Origin: Rhizobium sp. L43
GTDB lineage: Bacteria > Pseudomonadota > Alphaproteobacteria > Rhizobiales > Rhizobiaceae
NCBI RefSeq assembly: GCF_002531725.1
Contig: NZ_NWSQ01000030.1
Coordinates: 28,708 to 92,707, forward strand
Length of the DNA stretch: 64,000 bases
Direction: 5' to 3'
The position numbers were made by a program, and so were the translations under genes. This document shows, piece by piece, positions 41,491 to 50,189 of this stretch (position 1 is its first letter; each line of letters starts with the position of its first letter). A model generated the notes under the pieces. The model did no database searches, had not been told where the DNA came from, and worked only from the letters and a program-made list of their open reading frames with translations.

Positions 41491-42926
41491 ACGCGCACGC
41501 CAGAAAATCCAGCGATAACCTGCCGGTCCCCACAGGCAAAGGCCCCAGAGACAAGCGCCCGGAGAAGGGCAGCGCGCTCACCGCCCGCCCGCCGCTGCCG
41601 CCGGCAATTGCGGAATTCCAATCCGACGCCGTCGAGCTGGAGGAGCGCGCCCCCCCGCGTGTTGCCCGCATGACGCTTTACTGCGTGACGGCGCTCCTTG
41701 CCGCGGCGATCACCTGGGCCTCGGTCTCGTCAATCGACGAGGTGGTGATCGCGCCGGGCAAGCTCGTCACCACCCAGCCGACGATCGTCGTCCAGCCGCT
41801 CGAAACCTCGATCATCCGCACGATCGACGTGAAGGCCGGCGAAGTGGTGCATGCCGGCCAGACGCTGGCGACCCTCGACGCCACTTTCAGCCAGGCCGAT
41901 GTCGACCAGCAGCACGCGAAATTCTCGGCACTCGACGCCCAGGTGAAGCGCATCGAGGCGGAGCTTGCCGGCGACGACTATTCGAAGGTGGCCGGCAGCA
42001 CGCCCGACGAGATGCTGCAGGTGCAGCTTTTCGGCCAGCGGCGGGCCTTCTACATGGCGCAGCTGCAGAATTTCGAGCAGCAGATCGCCGGCCAGTCGGC
42101 AGCCCTTGCGGCGAGCCAGAACCAGGAGGCGGTGCTCAACGACAGGCGCGACGGGCTCTCGCAGATCGAGGCAGCACGGGAACGGCTCTATAACAAACAG
42201 AGCGGCTCGCTGATCACGCTGCTCGGTTCCCGCGACGCCCGCCTCGACGTGGAATCCGACCTGACCGCCGTCCGCGGCAAGGCCGACGAGGCCGCCCACG
42301 CCTATGCCAAGCTCCGCGCCGACCGCCAGGCCTTCATCGAGGATTTCCGCCGCGCCGCCATGGAGCAGCTGGTGGAACTGCGCGGCCAGCGCGACATGGC
42401 CGACGAAGAGCTGAAGAAGATGGAGCTGCGCCGCAACATGGTGGCGCTGACCGCACCCGCCGATGCCGTCGTGCTGGATCTCGCCCAGCGCTCCATCGGC
42501 TCCGTCGTGCGCGAAGCCGAACCGATCGTTACCCTGGTGCCGATCAACGTGCCGCTGGAAGCCGAAGTGTCGATCAATACCCGCGATATCGGCCGGGTGG
42601 CCGTCGGCAAGGAAGCCCGTATCAAGCTCGATGCCTATCCGTTCCAGAAATACGGCACTGCCTCGGGCGAGGTGAGGACCATCAGCCAGGACACCTTCCT
42701 CACCGGCCAGCAGGAACAGACCGCCACCCCCAGCCAGCCGGCCGCCCCCTTCTTCAAGGCCCGCGTCCTGCTTGCCGATACCAGGCTGAATGCTTCGGAC
42801 GTGCCGGTGCGGCTGCTTCCCGGCATGACCGTGTCCACGGAAATCAAGGTCGGCAACCGCACGGTGATCTCCTATTTCCTGTATCCGCTGCTGCGCGGCC
42901 TCGATAACGCGATACGCGAACCGTAG
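41487..42926 (+). CDS. HlyD-family periplasmic adaptor of type I secretion
   Basis: 479 residues. A basic cytoplasmic N-terminus (1-60) and one membrane segment (YCVTALLAAAITWASVSSI, about 65-83) lead into a biotinyl-lipoyl-like half (VVIAPGKLVTTQPTIVVQPL, TIDVKAGEVVHAGQTLATLD). A long coiled coil (about 140-310) follows. The second half-lipoyl motif LTAPADAVVLDLAQRSIGSV precedes a beta-barrel (about 345-470). The end RLLPGMTVSTEIKVGNRTVI is the classic HlyD/PrtE signature. It joins the ABC exporter to an outer-membrane pore. Its start overlaps the exporter stop. Its 3' end converges with the SDR genes. Confidence 0.92.
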   Translation: MNAHARKSSDNLPVPTGKGPRDKRPEKGSALTARPPLPPAIAEFQSDAVELEERAPPRVARMTLYCVTALLAAAITWASVSSIDEVVIAPGKLVTTQPTIVVQPLETSIIRTIDVKAGEVVHAGQTLATLDATFSQADVDQQHAKFSALDAQVKRIEAELAGDDYSKVAGSTPDEMLQVQLFGQRRAFYMAQLQNFEQQIAGQSAALAASQNQEAVLNDRRDGLSQIEAARERLYNKQSGSLITLLGSRDARLDVESDLTAVRGKADEAAHAYAKLRADRQAFIEDFRRAAMEQLVELRGQRDMADEELKKMELRRNMVALTAPADAVVLDLAQRSIGSVVREAEPIVTLVPINVPLEAEVSINTRDIGRVAVGKEARIKLDAYPFQKYGTASGEVRTISQDTFLTGQQEQTATPSQPAAPFFKARVLLADTRLNASDVPVRLLPGMTVSTEIKVGNRTVISYFLYPLLRGLDNAIREP

Positions 42927-42964
42927 GAGGTGGCGGGTCAAGGGCTCGGCGTGTCACCCTCCTA
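42924..42964. terminator. Inverted repeat joining two convergent stop codons
   Basis: TAGGAGGTG at the adaptor stop pairs with CACCCTCCTA at the SDR stop, with one bulged base and a 22-base loop. No T-run is seen; it could act as a bidirectional transcript end. Confidence 0.4.
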
Positions 42965-43702
42965 GTCTTGAAACTTCACCATGGTCCCGCCGCCGGTCGC
43001 CTGGTCGGTCGGGAAGACTTCGATGCGGGAGACGTCGACGAAGACGGGAAGCTCGATGGCGTTGACGACGATCGCGGCGATGTTTTCGGGCTGGATGGGA
43101 CGGTAGCCGTCGTAGAGCAGCGCGCGGGCCTGGTTTCCGCCCATCGCCGTCCTATAAAGATCGGTCTGAACGCGGCCCGGAACGACTTCGGTGACCCTGA
43201 CCGAGGTTCCGAGCAGGTCGCATCGAAGATTGTCGCAAAACAGGCTGAGGCCGGCCTTCGACGGACCGTAGGCGGCCATATTCGGGTAGGGCGCCTGGCC
43301 GCCGCTCGAACCGACATAGAGGAGATGGCCGCGCTTGCGCTCGACCATGCCCGGCAGCAATGCGCGGGTGAGATGCATCGGCGCCTTCAGGTTGACGTCG
43401 ATCATCGCGTCGATCTCGGCGGGATCGATCTCATGGAACGCCGCGCGCGTCGACAGGATGCCGGCATTGTTGACGAGGATGTCGACATCGACGCCGGCAA
43501 GCGCCCTGGCGATCGTATCCGTATCACGCACATCGGCCTTTATCGGGATCACGCCATCGGTGGCGGCGAGTTCCTGAAGCGGCGCCTCGCTGCGGCCGAC
43601 GGCATAGACCGTCAGTCCTCGCCGTCTGAGCTCCAGCACCGTCGCCTTGCCGATACCGCCGGTGGCGCCGGTCACCACCGCGACGCGATAGGTGTCAAAC
43701 AT
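42962..43702 (-). CDS. Short-chain dehydrogenase/reductase
   Basis: 246-residue classical SDR. VTGATGGIGKA (10-20) binds NAD(P), NNAG (about 83-86) stabilises the fold, and the active site is SSGG with YGPSK (about 138-156). The segment PGRVQTDLYR follows the active site. It overlaps the upstream SDR gene by 8 bases, so both form a leftward pair divergent from the FAD dehydrogenase gene. Substrate unknown; it presumably oxidises or reduces an intermediate of the catabolic pathway encoded around it. The C-terminal VDVSRIEVFPTDQATGGG is common in the YdfG/serine-dehydrogenase-like group. Confidence 0.88.
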   Translation of the reverse strand: MFDTYRVAVVTGATGGIGKATVLELRRRGLTVYAVGRSEAPLQELAATDGVIPIKADVRDTDTIARALAGVDVDILVNNAGILSTRAAFHEIDPAEIDAMIDVNLKAPMHLTRALLPGMVERKRGHLLYVGSSGGQAPYPNMAAYGPSKAGLSLFCDNLRCDLLGTSVRVTEVVPGRVQTDLYRTAMGGNQARALLYDGYRPIQPENIAAIVVNAIELPVFVDVSRIEVFPTDQATGGGTMVKFQD

Positions 43703-44444
43703 AGATATAGCCCCCGCTGATGACGACGTTCTCGCCGGTCGCGTAGGTGTTGCGGCTGGAAGCCATCATGACGATCCATTCCGCCATTTCGACGGGTTCG
43801 GCCGCCCGTCCGAGCGCGCTCGCCTTGGCAAGCTCAGGCAGGAAACCGAGCTCCTTGGCGCGGTCGGTGGCAAAGCCCGCAGGCGCAACGGAGTTGACGA
43901 GGATCTGGTCTTTCGCGCATTCTGCCGCGAAAGATTTGGTGAGGCTGACGACCGCGGCCTTGGTCGCGGCATAATGGGCGTTCTGGGGATGGGCCTTGAA
44001 GGCGTCGACAGACGTCACGTTGACGATTCGTCCGGTGACTTCAGGAGCATTGACGTGTTGGCGCATGTGGAGAACCGCCGCCACCATCATGTGGTAGGTT
44101 CCCTTGATGTTGACGGCGTTCTCGAGGTCCCATTCCTCGTCGGTAATCTCGAGAATCGGCCTGCGGGGATAGATGGCCGCGCTGTTGACGAGCGCATGGA
44201 CCCGGCCGAGCTTGCCGGCAATCTCATTGAAACCCTGGTGCGCCGTCTCCGCCCGGGCGATGTCGGCAACCGATGTCGCCACATCCGCGCCGAGCGAACG
44301 GAGCGTTTCCGCAGCCGCAGCCAGCAGTTCCGCGTTCCGGTCGATCAGGCCGATCTTGCTGGCTCCATGAGAGACCATAAGCTTGGCCGTGGTCAATCCG
44401 AGCCCGGAGGCGCCGCCGACGATTACTGCTGTTTGATCCTTCAA
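43695..44444 (-). CDS. Short-chain dehydrogenase/reductase
   Basis: 249-residue SDR using a TTG start preceded by AGGTGG. VGGASGLGLTTAKL (9-22), VNSAA, VTSVDAF with the catalytic YAATK (about 160), and the C-terminal GENVVISGGYIYV match 3-oxoacyl-ACP-reductase-like classical SDRs. It is first of a leftward two-gene operon whose promoter region is shared with the divergent FAD/4Fe-4S dehydrogenase and carries an operator-like site. Likely an NAD(P)-dependent alcohol or hydroxyacid dehydrogenase. The specific substrate cannot be told. Confidence 0.88.
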   Translation of the reverse strand: MKDQTAVIVGGASGLGLTTAKLMVSHGASKIGLIDRNAELLAAAAETLRSLGADVATSVADIARAETAHQGFNEIAGKLGRVHALVNSAAIYPRRPILEITDEEWDLENAVNIKGTYHMMVAAVLHMRQHVNAPEVTGRIVNVTSVDAFKAHPQNAHYAATKAAVVSLTKSFAAECAKDQILVNSVAPAGFATDRAKELGFLPELAKASALGRAAEPVEMAEWIVMMASSRNTYATGENVVISGGYIYV

Positions 44445-44475
44445 GTTCCACCTCTATTTCAGTTGCGTCCACTCA

Positions 44476-44510
44476 TTTGTATGTTATCACTTATATGCCA
44501 AGTTTTGCAA
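44476..44510. promoter_or_regulatory. Operator-like site in divergent promoter (site 2)
   Basis: CACTTATATGCCAAGTT at 44488-44504 matches 14 of 17 bases of the reverse complement of the palindrome at 57304-57320. It lies between the SDR pair and the FAD dehydrogenase, about 35-50 bp from each start. Probable target of the FadR/GntR regulator encoded at 47652. Confidence 0.6.
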
Positions 44511-44539
44511 GGCTCAAGCGATTTCGGCGGCGATAAAAA

Positions 44540-47500
44540 ATGATCCCTCGTCTCAAGACACAAGACCCTTCCATCCTTCCCCGAGCCGGCTTCTTCGAGC
44601 GGCTGCTGGAGCTCGGCTTTGCCGGCGATATCGAGACCAGCGCCGCCTCGCGCACGGTTCTTTCGACCGATAACTCGATCTACCAGATCGAGCCAGCGGG
44701 GATCCTCTTTCCCAAAGGCATCGAGGACATGAAGGCCGTGATGCGGGTCGTCGGCGAAGAACCGTTCCGCGGCCTGCCCGTCGTCGCGCGCGGCGGCGGC
44801 ACCGGCACCAACGGCCAGTCGCTGACGGATGGAATTGTCGTCGACTGCTCAAGGCATATGAACCGGATTCTGGAGATCGATCCGGTGCGGCGGGTCGCCC
44901 GGGTCGAAGCCGGCGTCGTCAAAGACCAGCTCAATCGTGTCCTCGAGGATCATGGCCTGTTCTTCGCTCCGGAACTTTCGACCTCCAACCGGGCGACGAT
45001 CGGCGGCATGGTCTCGACCGATGCCTGCGGCCAGGGCTCCTGCCTCTACGGCAAGACGAGCAACCATGTCCTCGGCCTCAGGATCGTCCTGACAGACGCC
45101 ACGGACTGGTGGTCGCGCGCCCTCGACGACGTGTCTCTCGCAAACATCAAGTCCCGCGGCGACCGTGTGGGGGAAATCCATCGAACGGTCGACAGGATCG
45201 CGCGCGACGACCGCGCGCGCATCGACGAGATCTTTCCGCGCCTCAACCGCTACATGACGGGGTACGATCTCGCGCATATCCGCCGCGACGACGGACGCTT
45301 CGATCTCAATGCGATCCTGTGCGGCTCGGAAGGCACGCTGGCGATGATCGCCGAGATCGAGCTCAATCTTCTGCCGATCCCGAAACATTCGGCGCTGGTC
45401 AATATCCGCTACGACGACTTCCACACGGCCCTCGAAGACGCCAGATCGCTGAGCGCACTGAACGTCGCCTCGGTGGAGACGATCGACGAGAGGGTGCTGG
45501 GCCTCGCCAAGGGCGACATCGTCTGGAGCGGCATCGCCCGATTTTTTCCCGACGACCAGCGCGGCCCGGCCAACGGCATCAACATCGCCGAGGTGCTGGC
45601 CGACGACCCGATCGCATTGGAGCAGAAACTCACGGCGGTGACGTCGGCGCTGGCCGGCGGCGATACCGTCCGCAACATCGGCCTGACGATCGCCCGGGAG
45701 AAAGCGGATGTCGAGGCGATATGGAATATGCGCAAGCGCGCCGTCGGGCTTCTCGGAAATGTCGAAGGCCCGGTGCGCCCGGTGGCTTTCGTCGAGGATA
45801 CCGCCGTGCCTCCCGACAATCTCGCCGCCTATATAAGTGAATTCCGCGCGCTCCTCGATGCTGCCGGCGTCTCCTACGGCATGTTCGGCCACGTGGATGC
45901 GGGCGTGCTTCATGTCAGGCCGGCCCTCGATCTGACGCGGGACGATCATGTGCCGCTCATCCGGGAAATCACCGATGCCGTGGCGGCGCTCACCCGCAAA
46001 CATGGCGGCGTTCTCTGGGGCGAGCACGGCAAGGGTGTGCGTTCCGAATATGTGCCTGAGTTCTTCGGGGATCTCTACCCCAGCCTTCAGCAGATCAAGA
46101 AGGCGTTCGATCCGGAGAACCGCCTCAATCCCGGCAAGATCGCCACACCCGACGACGGCGCGCTGATGAAGATCGACGAGGTCCCGTTGCGCGGAAGCGT
46201 CGACCGCATCATCGGCAACGAGATCCGCGCCGCCTTCGACAATGCGGCCTATTGCAACGGAAACGGCGCCTGTTTCGATTTCGACGAGACCAGCCCGATG
46301 TGTCCGTCCTACAAGGCGACCCGCAACCGGCTCTACTCACCGAAAGGGCGCGCCGCGCTGATGCGGGAATGGCTGAGACTTCTCGTCGAGCAGGGCGTCG
46401 ATCCCCGAGAGGAAGCGGTTCGGCTGCGCAATTCGAACAAGGCGATCGGGCTTGTCAGGCGGGCGTTCAACTCGCTGAACCCGGCCAACCGCTCCGACTT
46501 TTCGCACGAAGTGCGGGCGGCCATGGACACCTGCCTCGCCTGCAAGGCCTGCGCCGGCCAATGTCCTGTCAAGGTCAGCGTCCCGGCGTTCCGGTCGAAG
46601 TTCCTGAACCTCTATTACGGCCGCTATCTCAGGCCGCTGAAAGATCCGCTGGTGGCCGGCATCGAGGCCACTCTGCCGCTGATGGCGCGGATCCGGCCTC
46701 TCTACAATCTCCTGGCCGGAACGGCTGCCGGCCGCGCGTCGATGAAGCTTGCCGGCCTGACCGCGCTGCCCAGGATGCCGCCGGCATCGCCGGCCGGCCT
46801 CGGGGTCCCGACCGCCGACGTGGAGCAGATCATGGCAATGCCTGCCGAGGCGCGCAGCCGCACGGTCGTCTTCGTTCCCGATGCCTTCACGGCGCATTTC
46901 GATCCCAAAGTGATCATCGCCGCCGTCGAGGTCGCCCGCAAGCTCGGCCTGTCGCCATTCATCGCGCCGCCGCTCACCAACGGCAAGGCGCTGCATGTCC
47001 ACGGTTATCTCGATCGCTTCGAAACGGCGGCGGCGGCAACCTCGCGCTCCCTGGACCGTCTGGCGAAAACTGGCGTGCCGCTTGTCGGGCTGGACCCATC
47101 CATGACTCTTGCCTATCGCAGTGAATACAAGACCCTGTCGAAAGGGCCATTTCCCGCATCCGTGCTGCTGCCGCAGGAATGGCTCGCCGCGAACGGGACC
47201 CTGGCGGAGGCGATCAGGCGGCCGGCCGGGGCGGAGGTCCGGCTTCTGCCGCACTGTACCGAGCGCACCAATCTGCCCTCGGCGGTTGCGCAGTGGAAAG
47301 CGGTCTTCCGCAGCCTCGGCATCGACCTGCAGGTGGCCGATGCGGGCTGCTGCGGCATGGCGGGAACGTTCGGCCACGAGGCCCGCAACAGAGAGGTTTC
47401 CGAAAAGCTCTATGCGATGAGCTGGGCAGAACAGATCGCCGCCGGCAAGGACGGGACCGTCGTCATGGCGACCGGTTATTCCTGCCGGTCGCAGGTCAAG

Positions 47501-47560
47501 GAAATAGACCGCAAGACGATCCCCCATCCTCTGGAAGTCATCCGGGATCTGTTAAATTGA
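44540..47560 (+). CDS. YdiJ-like FAD/4Fe-4S D-2-hydroxyacid dehydrogenase
   Basis: 1006 residues, close to the length of YdiJ. FAD_binding_4 domain (about 45-270): VVARGGGTGTNGQSLTDGIV and ELSTSNRATIGGMVSTDACG. An FAD-oxidase C-terminal domain (about 275-535) ends with HGKGVRSEYV and FDPENRLNPGKI. Two iron-sulfur cysteine clusters follow: CNGNGACFDF...MCPSY (about 572) and CLACKACAGQCPVKV (about 664). A C-terminal CCG-type region has DAGCCGMAGTFGHE (about 934). By family it oxidises D-2-hydroxyglutarate or D-lactate, passing electrons to the respiratory chain. It is divergent from the SDR pair and followed by a FadR-type regulator. In this setting the substrate may be a pathway-specific 2-hydroxyacid. 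Confidence 0.88.
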   Translation: MIPRLKTQDPSILPRAGFFERLLELGFAGDIETSAASRTVLSTDNSIYQIEPAGILFPKGIEDMKAVMRVVGEEPFRGLPVVARGGGTGTNGQSLTDGIVVDCSRHMNRILEIDPVRRVARVEAGVVKDQLNRVLEDHGLFFAPELSTSNRATIGGMVSTDACGQGSCLYGKTSNHVLGLRIVLTDATDWWSRALDDVSLANIKSRGDRVGEIHRTVDRIARDDRARIDEIFPRLNRYMTGYDLAHIRRDDGRFDLNAILCGSEGTLAMIAEIELNLLPIPKHSALVNIRYDDFHTALEDARSLSALNVASVETIDERVLGLAKGDIVWSGIARFFPDDQRGPANGINIAEVLADDPIALEQKLTAVTSALAGGDTVRNIGLTIAREKADVEAIWNMRKRAVGLLGNVEGPVRPVAFVEDTAVPPDNLAAYISEFRALLDAAGVSYGMFGHVDAGVLHVRPALDLTRDDHVPLIREITDAVAALTRKHGGVLWGEHGKGVRSEYVPEFFGDLYPSLQQIKKAFDPENRLNPGKIATPDDGALMKIDEVPLRGSVDRIIGNEIRAAFDNAAYCNGNGACFDFDETSPMCPSYKATRNRLYSPKGRAALMREWLRLLVEQGVDPREEAVRLRNSNKAIGLVRRAFNSLNPANRSDFSHEVRAAMDTCLACKACAGQCPVKVSVPAFRSKFLNLYYGRYLRPLKDPLVAGIEATLPLMARIRPLYNLLAGTAAGRASMKLAGLTALPRMPPASPAGLGVPTADVEQIMAMPAEARSRTVVFVPDAFTAHFDPKVIIAAVEVARKLGLSPFIAPPLTNGKALHVHGYLDRFETAAAATSRSLDRLAKTGVPLVGLDPSMTLAYRSEYKTLSKGPFPASVLLPQEWLAANGTLAEAIRRPAGAEVRLLPHCTERTNLPSAVAQWKAVFRSLGIDLQVADAGCCGMAGTFGHEARNREVSEKLYAMSWAEQIAAGKDGTVVMATGYSCRSQVKEIDRKTIPHPLEVIRDLLN

Positions 47561-47599
47561 AAACCCGGACCTCGATGACGTGGCCGCCGCATAGGTGGC

Positions 47600-47616
47600 A
47601 TGATATGTGATATGTG
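47600..47616. promoter_or_regulatory. Weak operator-like site upstream of the GntR gene (site 3)
   Basis: ATGATATGTGATATGTG reads CACATATCACATATCAT on the other strand, which matches 11 of 17 bases of the palindrome at 57304-57320, mainly in one half. It ends 35 bases before the preferred TTG start, suiting weak autoregulation. Confidence 0.3.
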
Positions 47617-47651
47617 CTAAATTAGCCTCGAGCACAGAATCGGAGCATATA

Positions 47652-48383
47652 TTGTCGATCATCACGCAACGCGGAAACCTAGCAGAGATCGTCGTTGCCA
47701 AGCTCAGCGAGCGCATCGACTCCGGATTATATGCGCCGGGGGAAAAAATACCATCGAGCGCCCAGCTTTGCGAGGAGTTCGGCGTGTCGCGAACGGTGGT
47801 GCGCGAGGCGCTGACGTCGCTGAAAATCGGCGGCAGGGTCACCGCCCGTCAGGGGGCCGGCGTTTTCGTCAGCGAAAAGGACGCCAAGACCCTGAATTTC
47901 GAGATCAGCCGGATCGAAGACATCCGTTCCGCCATGCAGATCCTAGAGCTGCGCCTGGGTGTCGAAATGCAGGCCGCAGCGCTCGCCGCGACCCGGCGCA
48001 CGCCTGAGGCGCTGGCCGGCATCGCCCGCGCCTACGATCATCTCGAAACGCTCGAAACGGATGACGCCGAAGTCGAGGCTCGTGCCGATTTCGAGTTCCA
48101 TCTGGCGATCGCGCGGGCGACGCGAAACCCGCATTTCCCGAGTTTTCTGGAAGCGGTGATGGAGAGCATCAACTTCGAACTCGTCCTCAAGCACCGTCAG
48201 TCGTCACGCGCCTATCAGGGATATCTGAAGAAGATCAACAAGGAGCACGCGGCGATCCTCTCAGCAATCACCCAGGGCGACGCCAAGTCCGCAAAGAACG
48301 CCATCGCGGCGCATCTGGAAGAGAGCTTGAACCGCTACCGCGCATTGCTCGACGAGCCGGCAAGCAGCGAGACCATGGAGTAG
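47652..48383 (+). CDS. FadR-subfamily GntR transcriptional regulator
   Basis: 243 residues from TTG 47652, which has GGAG six bases upstream. An in-frame GTG at 47607 has no ribosome site and would run through an operator-like sequence. Winged helix-turn-helix (about 5-75): GLYAPGEKIPSSAQLCEEFG, VSRTVVREALTSLKIGG, RQGAGVFV. The C-terminal FCD domain (about 90-225) has the metal-binding pattern DFEFHLAIARATRNP and HAAILSAITQGD with downstream IAAHLEES. FCD regulators usually sense carboxylic acids and repress local genes. It probably controls the divergent promoters at 44500 and 57300, which carry similar palindromic sites. Confidence 0.88.
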   Translation: MSIITQRGNLAEIVVAKLSERIDSGLYAPGEKIPSSAQLCEEFGVSRTVVREALTSLKIGGRVTARQGAGVFVSEKDAKTLNFEISRIEDIRSAMQILELRLGVEMQAAALAATRRTPEALAGIARAYDHLETLETDDAEVEARADFEFHLAIARATRNPHFPSFLEAVMESINFELVLKHRQSSRAYQGYLKKINKEHAAILSAITQGDAKSAKNAIAAHLEESLNRYRALLDEPASSETME

Positions 48384-48439
48384 GGGGTACGGGCGGTTTC
48401 GGGGTACCCCGAAAAGCTGCGGCGCCTCGCCGTGAAAGA

Positions 48440-48459
48440 GCCCGCACGGCAATGCGGGC
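48440..48459. terminator. Hairpin between convergent genes
   Basis: GCCCGCA-CGGCAA-TGCGGGC lies 57 bases after the regulator stop and 26 bases from the stop of the leftward ThDP enzyme gene. A second palindrome, CGGGGTACCCCG, lies just before it at about 48402-48413. Neither has a T-run, so termination is plausible but not proven. Confidence 0.5.
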
Positions 48460-48484
48460 CACGGTTGCGTCGAACGGTCTAAAC

Positions 48485-50170
48485 TTATTTGCCCTGAGCG
48501 ATCGCCTGCTCGCGGATCTCGGTCAGCGTCTGCTTCACGGTCAGCGCTTCCGGGTCGATACGGATTTCGATGAGGCCAGGCTTGCCCGAGGCCTCGCATC
48601 GCTCGAAAGCCGCCATGAAGCCCTCGGTCTTTTCTACCGTCTCACCATGGAGCCCATAGGATCTGGCGAGGGCGGCGAAATCGGGATTGGTCAGCCGGGT
48701 GCCGGAGACGCGCCCGGGATAGTTCCGCTCCTGATGCATACGGATGGTTCCGTACATGCCGTTGTTGATCACCAGGAATATGACGCGTGCGTCGTACTGT
48801 ATCGCGGTGGCCAGCTCCTGACCGTTCATCAGGAAGCAGCCGTCGCCCGCAAAGGCGACCACGGTCCGCGAGGGGTCGGTGATCTTCGCCGCGATCGCTC
48901 CGGGAACGCCGTAGCCCATCGAGCCGTTCGTCGGCCCGAGCTGCGTGCGGAAAATGCGGTACTGGTAGAACCGATGCGCCCAGGCCGAATAGTTGCCGGC
49001 CCCCGTCGTCAGGATCGCATCCGGCTTCAGATGCCCGCGCAGCCATTCCATGATTTCGCCCATCTGCACGTCGCCCGGCGTCTGCGGGTGCTTCAGGTTT
49101 TCGAGATAGTCGGCATGGGCCGATCTCGTCCATTCCGTCCAGGCCGGCGCCGGCATGGGCTTGAGCTTTGCGGCCTGTGACAGGAAGCCTGCGGCTGTCG
49201 CGTTGATCGGGAGCGTCGCGTGGTAGACGCGACCGAGCTCTTCGGCGCCGGAATGAATATGCACAAGCGTCTGCTTCGGAACGGGGATGTCGATCAGCGT
49301 ATAGGCGCCGGTGGTCATCTCGCCGAGGCGGGCGCCGATCGAGATCAGGAGGTCGCAGTCCCTGATGTGCTGGATGAGCTTCGGCCCGGCCGCCAGGCCG
49401 AGATCGCCGGCATAGTTCTCGTGCCTGTTGTCGAACAGATCCTGACAGCGAAACGAGGCGGCGATCGGCAGGCTGAAGGCTTCCGAGAAGGTCGTCAGGT
49501 CGGCGACCGCCTGCTGGGTCCAGCCACCGCCGCCGACGACCGCCATCGGGCGCTTGGCGGTCGAAAGCCGCGACAGGAGTTCGTCGAGCTGCGGCTCACC
49601 CGCATAGATTTCGACGCGCTTGTAGGCGGGTGTGTCGGCCACGGCGACGATATCGGTCAGCATGTCTTCCGGCAGTGCGATCACCACCGGCCCCGGCCGG
49701 CCGTTGACGGCACGGTGGAAGGCCTGGCTGATCAGCTCAGGGATGCGCGCCGCATCCTCGATCTCGACGACCCACTTGGCCATCTGCCCGAACATCCGGC
49801 GATAGTCGATCTCCTGGAAGGCTTCCCGCTCCATCTGGTCGCGCGCTACCTGGCCGATGAACAGGATCATCGGCGTCGAGTCCTGGAAGGCAGTGTGGAC
49901 GCCGACCGAGGCATTCGTCGCTCCCGGCCCACGCGTGACGAAGCAGATCCCCGGCTTGCCCGTCAGCTTGCCGTAGGCTTCCGCCATGTAGGCGGCGCCG
50001 CCTTCCTGGCGGCAGATGACGAAATCGATCGCCTTTTCCGCGTCGTGAAACGCGTCGAGCACCGCAAGATAGCTTTCCCCCGGCACGCCGAAGACGCGGT
50101 CCACACCATGGATGCGCAGCGCATCGACCAGCACCTGCCCGCCGCTTCGTTTGGTAATTTCCCTATTCAT
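48485..50170 (-). CDS. Thiamine diphosphate-dependent enzyme (acetolactate synthase-like)
   Basis: 561 residues with all three domains of the ThDP superfamily. PYR domain: VFGVPGESYLAVLDA and the catalytic glutamate E56 in CRQEGGAAYMAEAYGKLTG. A central Rossmann-like domain (about 195-340) follows. In the PP domain, the ThDP-Mg motif GDGCFLMNGQELATAI (about 441) ends at NN about 27 residues later, and GPTNGSMGYGVPGAI is the usual segment before it. The family covers acetolactate synthase, glyoxylate carboligase, oxalyl-CoA decarboxylase and others. The specificity cannot be assigned. It is the last gene of a leftward block with an oxidase, an SDR, an aminotransferase and hydantoinase subunits. 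Confidence 0.85.
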   Translation of the reverse strand: MNREITKRSGGQVLVDALRIHGVDRVFGVPGESYLAVLDAFHDAEKAIDFVICRQEGGAAYMAEAYGKLTGKPGICFVTRGPGATNASVGVHTAFQDSTPMILFIGQVARDQMEREAFQEIDYRRMFGQMAKWVVEIEDAARIPELISQAFHRAVNGRPGPVVIALPEDMLTDIVAVADTPAYKRVEIYAGEPQLDELLSRLSTAKRPMAVVGGGGWTQQAVADLTTFSEAFSLPIAASFRCQDLFDNRHENYAGDLGLAAGPKLIQHIRDCDLLISIGARLGEMTTGAYTLIDIPVPKQTLVHIHSGAEELGRVYHATLPINATAAGFLSQAAKLKPMPAPAWTEWTRSAHADYLENLKHPQTPGDVQMGEIMEWLRGHLKPDAILTTGAGNYSAWAHRFYQYRIFRTQLGPTNGSMGYGVPGAIAAKITDPSRTVVAFAGDGCFLMNGQELATAIQYDARVIFLVINNGMYGTIRMHQERNYPGRVSGTRLTNPDFAALARSYGLHGETVEKTEGFMAAFERCEASGKPGLIEIRIDPEALTVKQTLTEIREQAIAQGK

Positions 50171-50189
50171 CGGATTCCCCGCCTTGTTG

